Source: Microbacterium testaceum StLB037 (GTDB lineage: Bacteria > Actinomycetota > Actinomycetes > Actinomycetales > Microbacteriaceae). From it: a stretch of 64,000 nt of DNA. Below are positions 62,138 to 64,000 of the stretch, in pieces. The notes under the pieces are model-generated. The model was not told where the DNA came from. It saw only the letters and a list, made by a program, of their open reading frames with translations, and did no database searches. A program made the position numbers and the translations under genes. How positions within the stretch are numbered: position 1 is the first letter of the stretch; each line of letters begins with the position of its first letter. The DNA is taken from contig NZ_FNJN01000007.1 in assembly GCF_900104345.1 (NCBI RefSeq), positions 1-64,000 on the forward strand, written 5' to 3'.

Positions 62138-62779
62138 ATGCCCCGCATCGCCGTCATCGGAGGCACCGGCTACGCCGGCAGCCACATCGTGACCGAAGCC
62201 GTGCGCCGCGGCCACACCGTGGTCTCGGTCGCCCGCTCGGTTCCGGCCGAGCGCATCGAGGGAGCGACCTACGTCGAAGGCACCGTGCTCGACGTCCCCG
62301 GGCTCGTCGCCGAGCTCGAGGGGGTCGACGTGGTCGTGTCGGCCGTGGCCCCCCGCGGCGACATGGAGGGCAAGCTGCGCCCCGCGATCGCCGAGCTCGT
62401 GGCCGCGCTCCCCGACGGCGTCCGCATCGGCGTCGTGGGTGGCGCGGGTGGATCGCTGGTCGCCGAGGGCGGCCCGCGCCTGGTCGACACCGCCGAGTTC
62501 ACCGAGGAGTTCAAGCCCGAGGCCCTCGAGGCGTACGGCATCCTCGAGGACCTCCAGGCCGACGACACCGGTCGCGACTGGTTCTACATCCACCCCGCCG
62601 GCGGCTTCGGCGCGTGGGCTCCGGGGGAGCGCACCGGGTCGTACCGCGACGGCGGCGACGTGCTCGTCGTCGACGACGAAGGCAACTCGTTCATCGGCGG
62701 TGCCGACTTCGCGATCGCGGTCCTCGACGAGATCGAGAACCCGAAGCACACGCGCGAGCGCTTCACCGTGGGGTACTGA
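62138..62779 (+). CDS. NAD(P)-binding oxidoreductase (NmrA/SDR-like)
   Basis: A 213-residue Rossmann-fold protein. The dinucleotide loop is IGGTGYAGSHIV; then DVVVSAVAPRG and a substrate-side FYIHPAGGFG. It lacks the Tyr-x-x-x-Lys of classical reductases, as do NmrA-like and SDR_a5-type proteins, some of which are sensors or act on flavins. ATG at 62138 follows GAAAGGA. Substrate unknown. Confidence 0.85.
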   Translation: MPRIAVIGGTGYAGSHIVTEAVRRGHTVVSVARSVPAERIEGATYVEGTVLDVPGLVAELEGVDVVVSAVAPRGDMEGKLRPAIAELVAALPDGVRIGVVGGAGGSLVAEGGPRLVDTAEFTEEFKPEALEAYGILEDLQADDTGRDWFYIHPAGGFGAWAPGERTGSYRDGGDVLVVDDEGNSFIGGADFAIAVLDEIENPKHTRERFTVGY

Positions 62780-62793
62780 GCCCGCGAGACACC

Positions 62794-62835
62794 GAGGCCG
62801 TGGCATCCGGGATCGAATCCGGATGCCACGGCCTC
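62794..62835. terminator. Terminator between the oxidoreductase and the DUF4032 gene
   Basis: A perfect 17-bp stem (62794-62810 with 62819-62835) with an 8-base loop between convergent genes. Both arms carry the recurring GGCATCC/GGATGCC heptamer. Confidence 0.82.
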
Positions 62836-62873
62836 CGTCGTTCCGGGCGCGCGGTGCCCGGCCCGAGGAGCGG

Positions 62874-64000
62874 TCAGACCAGGTCGCGCCAGTCCACCGC
62901 GTCGGTGTCGGTCGTGGGGACCTCACCGGTTTCGGGAGCGTCGGCGTCGGAGACCGTCGGCAGCGACATCGTGTCGGTGGGCGGGCCCATCACGGTGGCC
63001 TCGTCGCGACGGTGACGCAGGACGTCGTCGATGTACGAACTCACGACCTCGGCCAGGGGCACCGAACGACCGCGCGCCTGCGACATGTACCAGCGGTGTT
63101 CGAGTACCTGGTGGAACACCTCGGCGGGCTCGAGCTTGGCGCGCAGGTCCCACGGGATCGCCATGACGATCGGCTCGAACACGCGGGTGAGCCACTCGTG
63201 CGCGACCATCTCTTCATCGGCGCCGAGGCGTGACACGCGGGCCCGGAACTCGTCCAGGTCGTTGAGCAGTCGACGGGCCTGGTTCTCTTCGACATCGAGG
63301 CCGGTCAGACGGAGCAGGCGGCGCTGGTGGTGTCCGGCATCCACCACCTTGGGTTGGATCGACACCTTCGTGCCGTCGCTGGCCGTGCGGATCGACATCT
63401 CGCCGATGTCGAAGCCGAGGGCGTTCAACCGATGCACGCGCTCGGTGATGCGCCACGACTCGTCGACGGCGAAGGACTCCTTGTCGGTGAGAGCCCCCCA
63501 CAGCGAGTGATACGACGAGACGAGACCGTCGGCGATGGCCACGGCATCCACTCCGCCCTCGAGGCGGCCCCCGGCTTCGAGATCCATGATCTCGCCGGCG
63601 ATGTTGATGCGGGCGATGTCGAGATCGTGCGCACGCTGACCCGGCGTCAGGCGGTTGCCGTGCAGCTCACCCGTCTCGGCGTCGACCAGGTACGCGGCGA
63701 ACGCGCCGGCGTCGCGGCGGAAAAGGGTGTTCGACAGCGAGACGTCGCCCCAGTAGAAGCCCACGTTGTGCAGACGCACCAGCAGCACGGCCAGGGCGTC
63801 GACGAGGCGCGTCGCGGTGTGCGGGCGGAGCACCTGCGTGAACAGGGCACGGTAGGGGAGCGAGAAGCGCAGGTGCGCCGTCACGAGCGCGGCGGGGAGC
63901 GGGCGACCCGAGGCGTCGGTGCGACCGGCGATCACCGCGACGCGGTCGACGCAGGGGGCGTCGAGACGGTCGAGGTTGCCGAGCATGTCGTACTCGCGCC
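62874..64000 (-). CDS. DUF4032 protein, 5' part beyond the window
   Basis: A protein kinase-like/lipopolysaccharide-kinase-fold protein of actinobacteria. The visible 375 residues begin within the kinase-like N lobe (EYDMLGNLDRLDAPCV); the ATG at 63986 is internal, since the frame stays open to the edge and family members have a longer N terminus. RLHNVGFYWGDVSLSNTLF looks like a catalytic loop and YLVDAETGELH like a metal-binding Asp. The DUF4032 domain follows (about the last 230 residues; WRITERVHRLNALGFDIGEM). No substrate is known. Confidence 0.85.
   Translation of the reverse strand, partial: REYDMLGNLDRLDAPCVDRVAVIAGRTDASGRPLPAALVTAHLRFSLPYRALFTQVLRPHTATRLVDALAVLLVRLHNVGFYWGDVSLSNTLFRRDAGAFAAYLVDAETGELHGNRLTPGQRAHDLDIARINIAGEIMDLEAGGRLEGGVDAVAIADGLVSSYHSLWGALTDKESFAVDESWRITERVHRLNALGFDIGEMSIRTASDGTKVSIQPKVVDAGHHQRRLLRLTGLDVEENQARRLLNDLDEFRARVSRLGADEEMVAHEWLTRVFEPIVMAIPWDLRAKLEPAEVFHQVLEHRWYMSQARGRSVPLAEVVSSYIDDVLRHRRDEATVMGPPTDTMSLPTVSDADAPETGEVPTTDTDAVDWRDLV

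Overview
The window looks like a chromosomal segment of a high-GC Gram-positive bacterium of the family Microbacteriaceae, most probably Microbacterium. The basis is roughly 69% GC by eye, actinobacterial gene sets (CarD, SenX3-RegX3, SigK-RskA, GlnR, MutT1, LpqE), very frequent 4-base ATGA/GTGA gene overlaps, and many starts preceded by a TANNNT box only 6-7 bases upstream, as expected for leaderless mRNAs. Apart from the left end it reads as stable backbone.

Left end (1-2775): part of an integrated element. It holds the end of a DUF4190-like membrane protein, a small secreted protein and a serine recombinase that abuts the in-frame 3' remnant of a DUF4244 pilin-like gene. TadE and TadE/G-like pilus genes follow directly, so the element seems to have split a Flp/Tad pilus operon. 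Then come topA-tmk-holB, a lipoprotein hydrolase, deoC, tRNA-Thr, membrane proteins, an MMPL transporter, pncA, a soluble PAS histidine kinase, a membrane molybdenum oxidoreductase and a divergent Lrp/exporter pair (3.4-19 kb).

19-34 kb: an aldo-keto reductase; mesX-mesD (oxygen-dependent, folate-independent methionine synthase) divergent from a LysR gene with a palindromic operator between them; a DsbA-like protein with an ArsR-cation transporter operon; LtrA; tRNA-Lys; an iron-siderophore importer whose two divergent leaderless promoters lie inside one IdeR/DtxR box; a SigK-RskA-fasciclin module like the mycobacterial MPB70/83 system; and pabC, preceded by a strongly structured intergenic segment that could be an RNA.

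34-57 kb: genes for phosphate, polyphosphate and nitrogen control. They comprise pstSCAB, a Pls-type polyamino-acid synthetase translationally coupled to an M1 peptidase, a phosphopantetheinyl-transferase-like gene, mutT1, ppk, glnR, phoU and senX3-regX3. A PHO-box-like direct repeat lies between pstS and the synthetase, and a second, weaker one lies before senX3.

57-64 kb: lpqE, carD, ispDF, cysS, rlmB in the order known from mycobacteria, then a small NAD(P)-binding oxidoreductase and a DUF4032 protein cut by the window edge.
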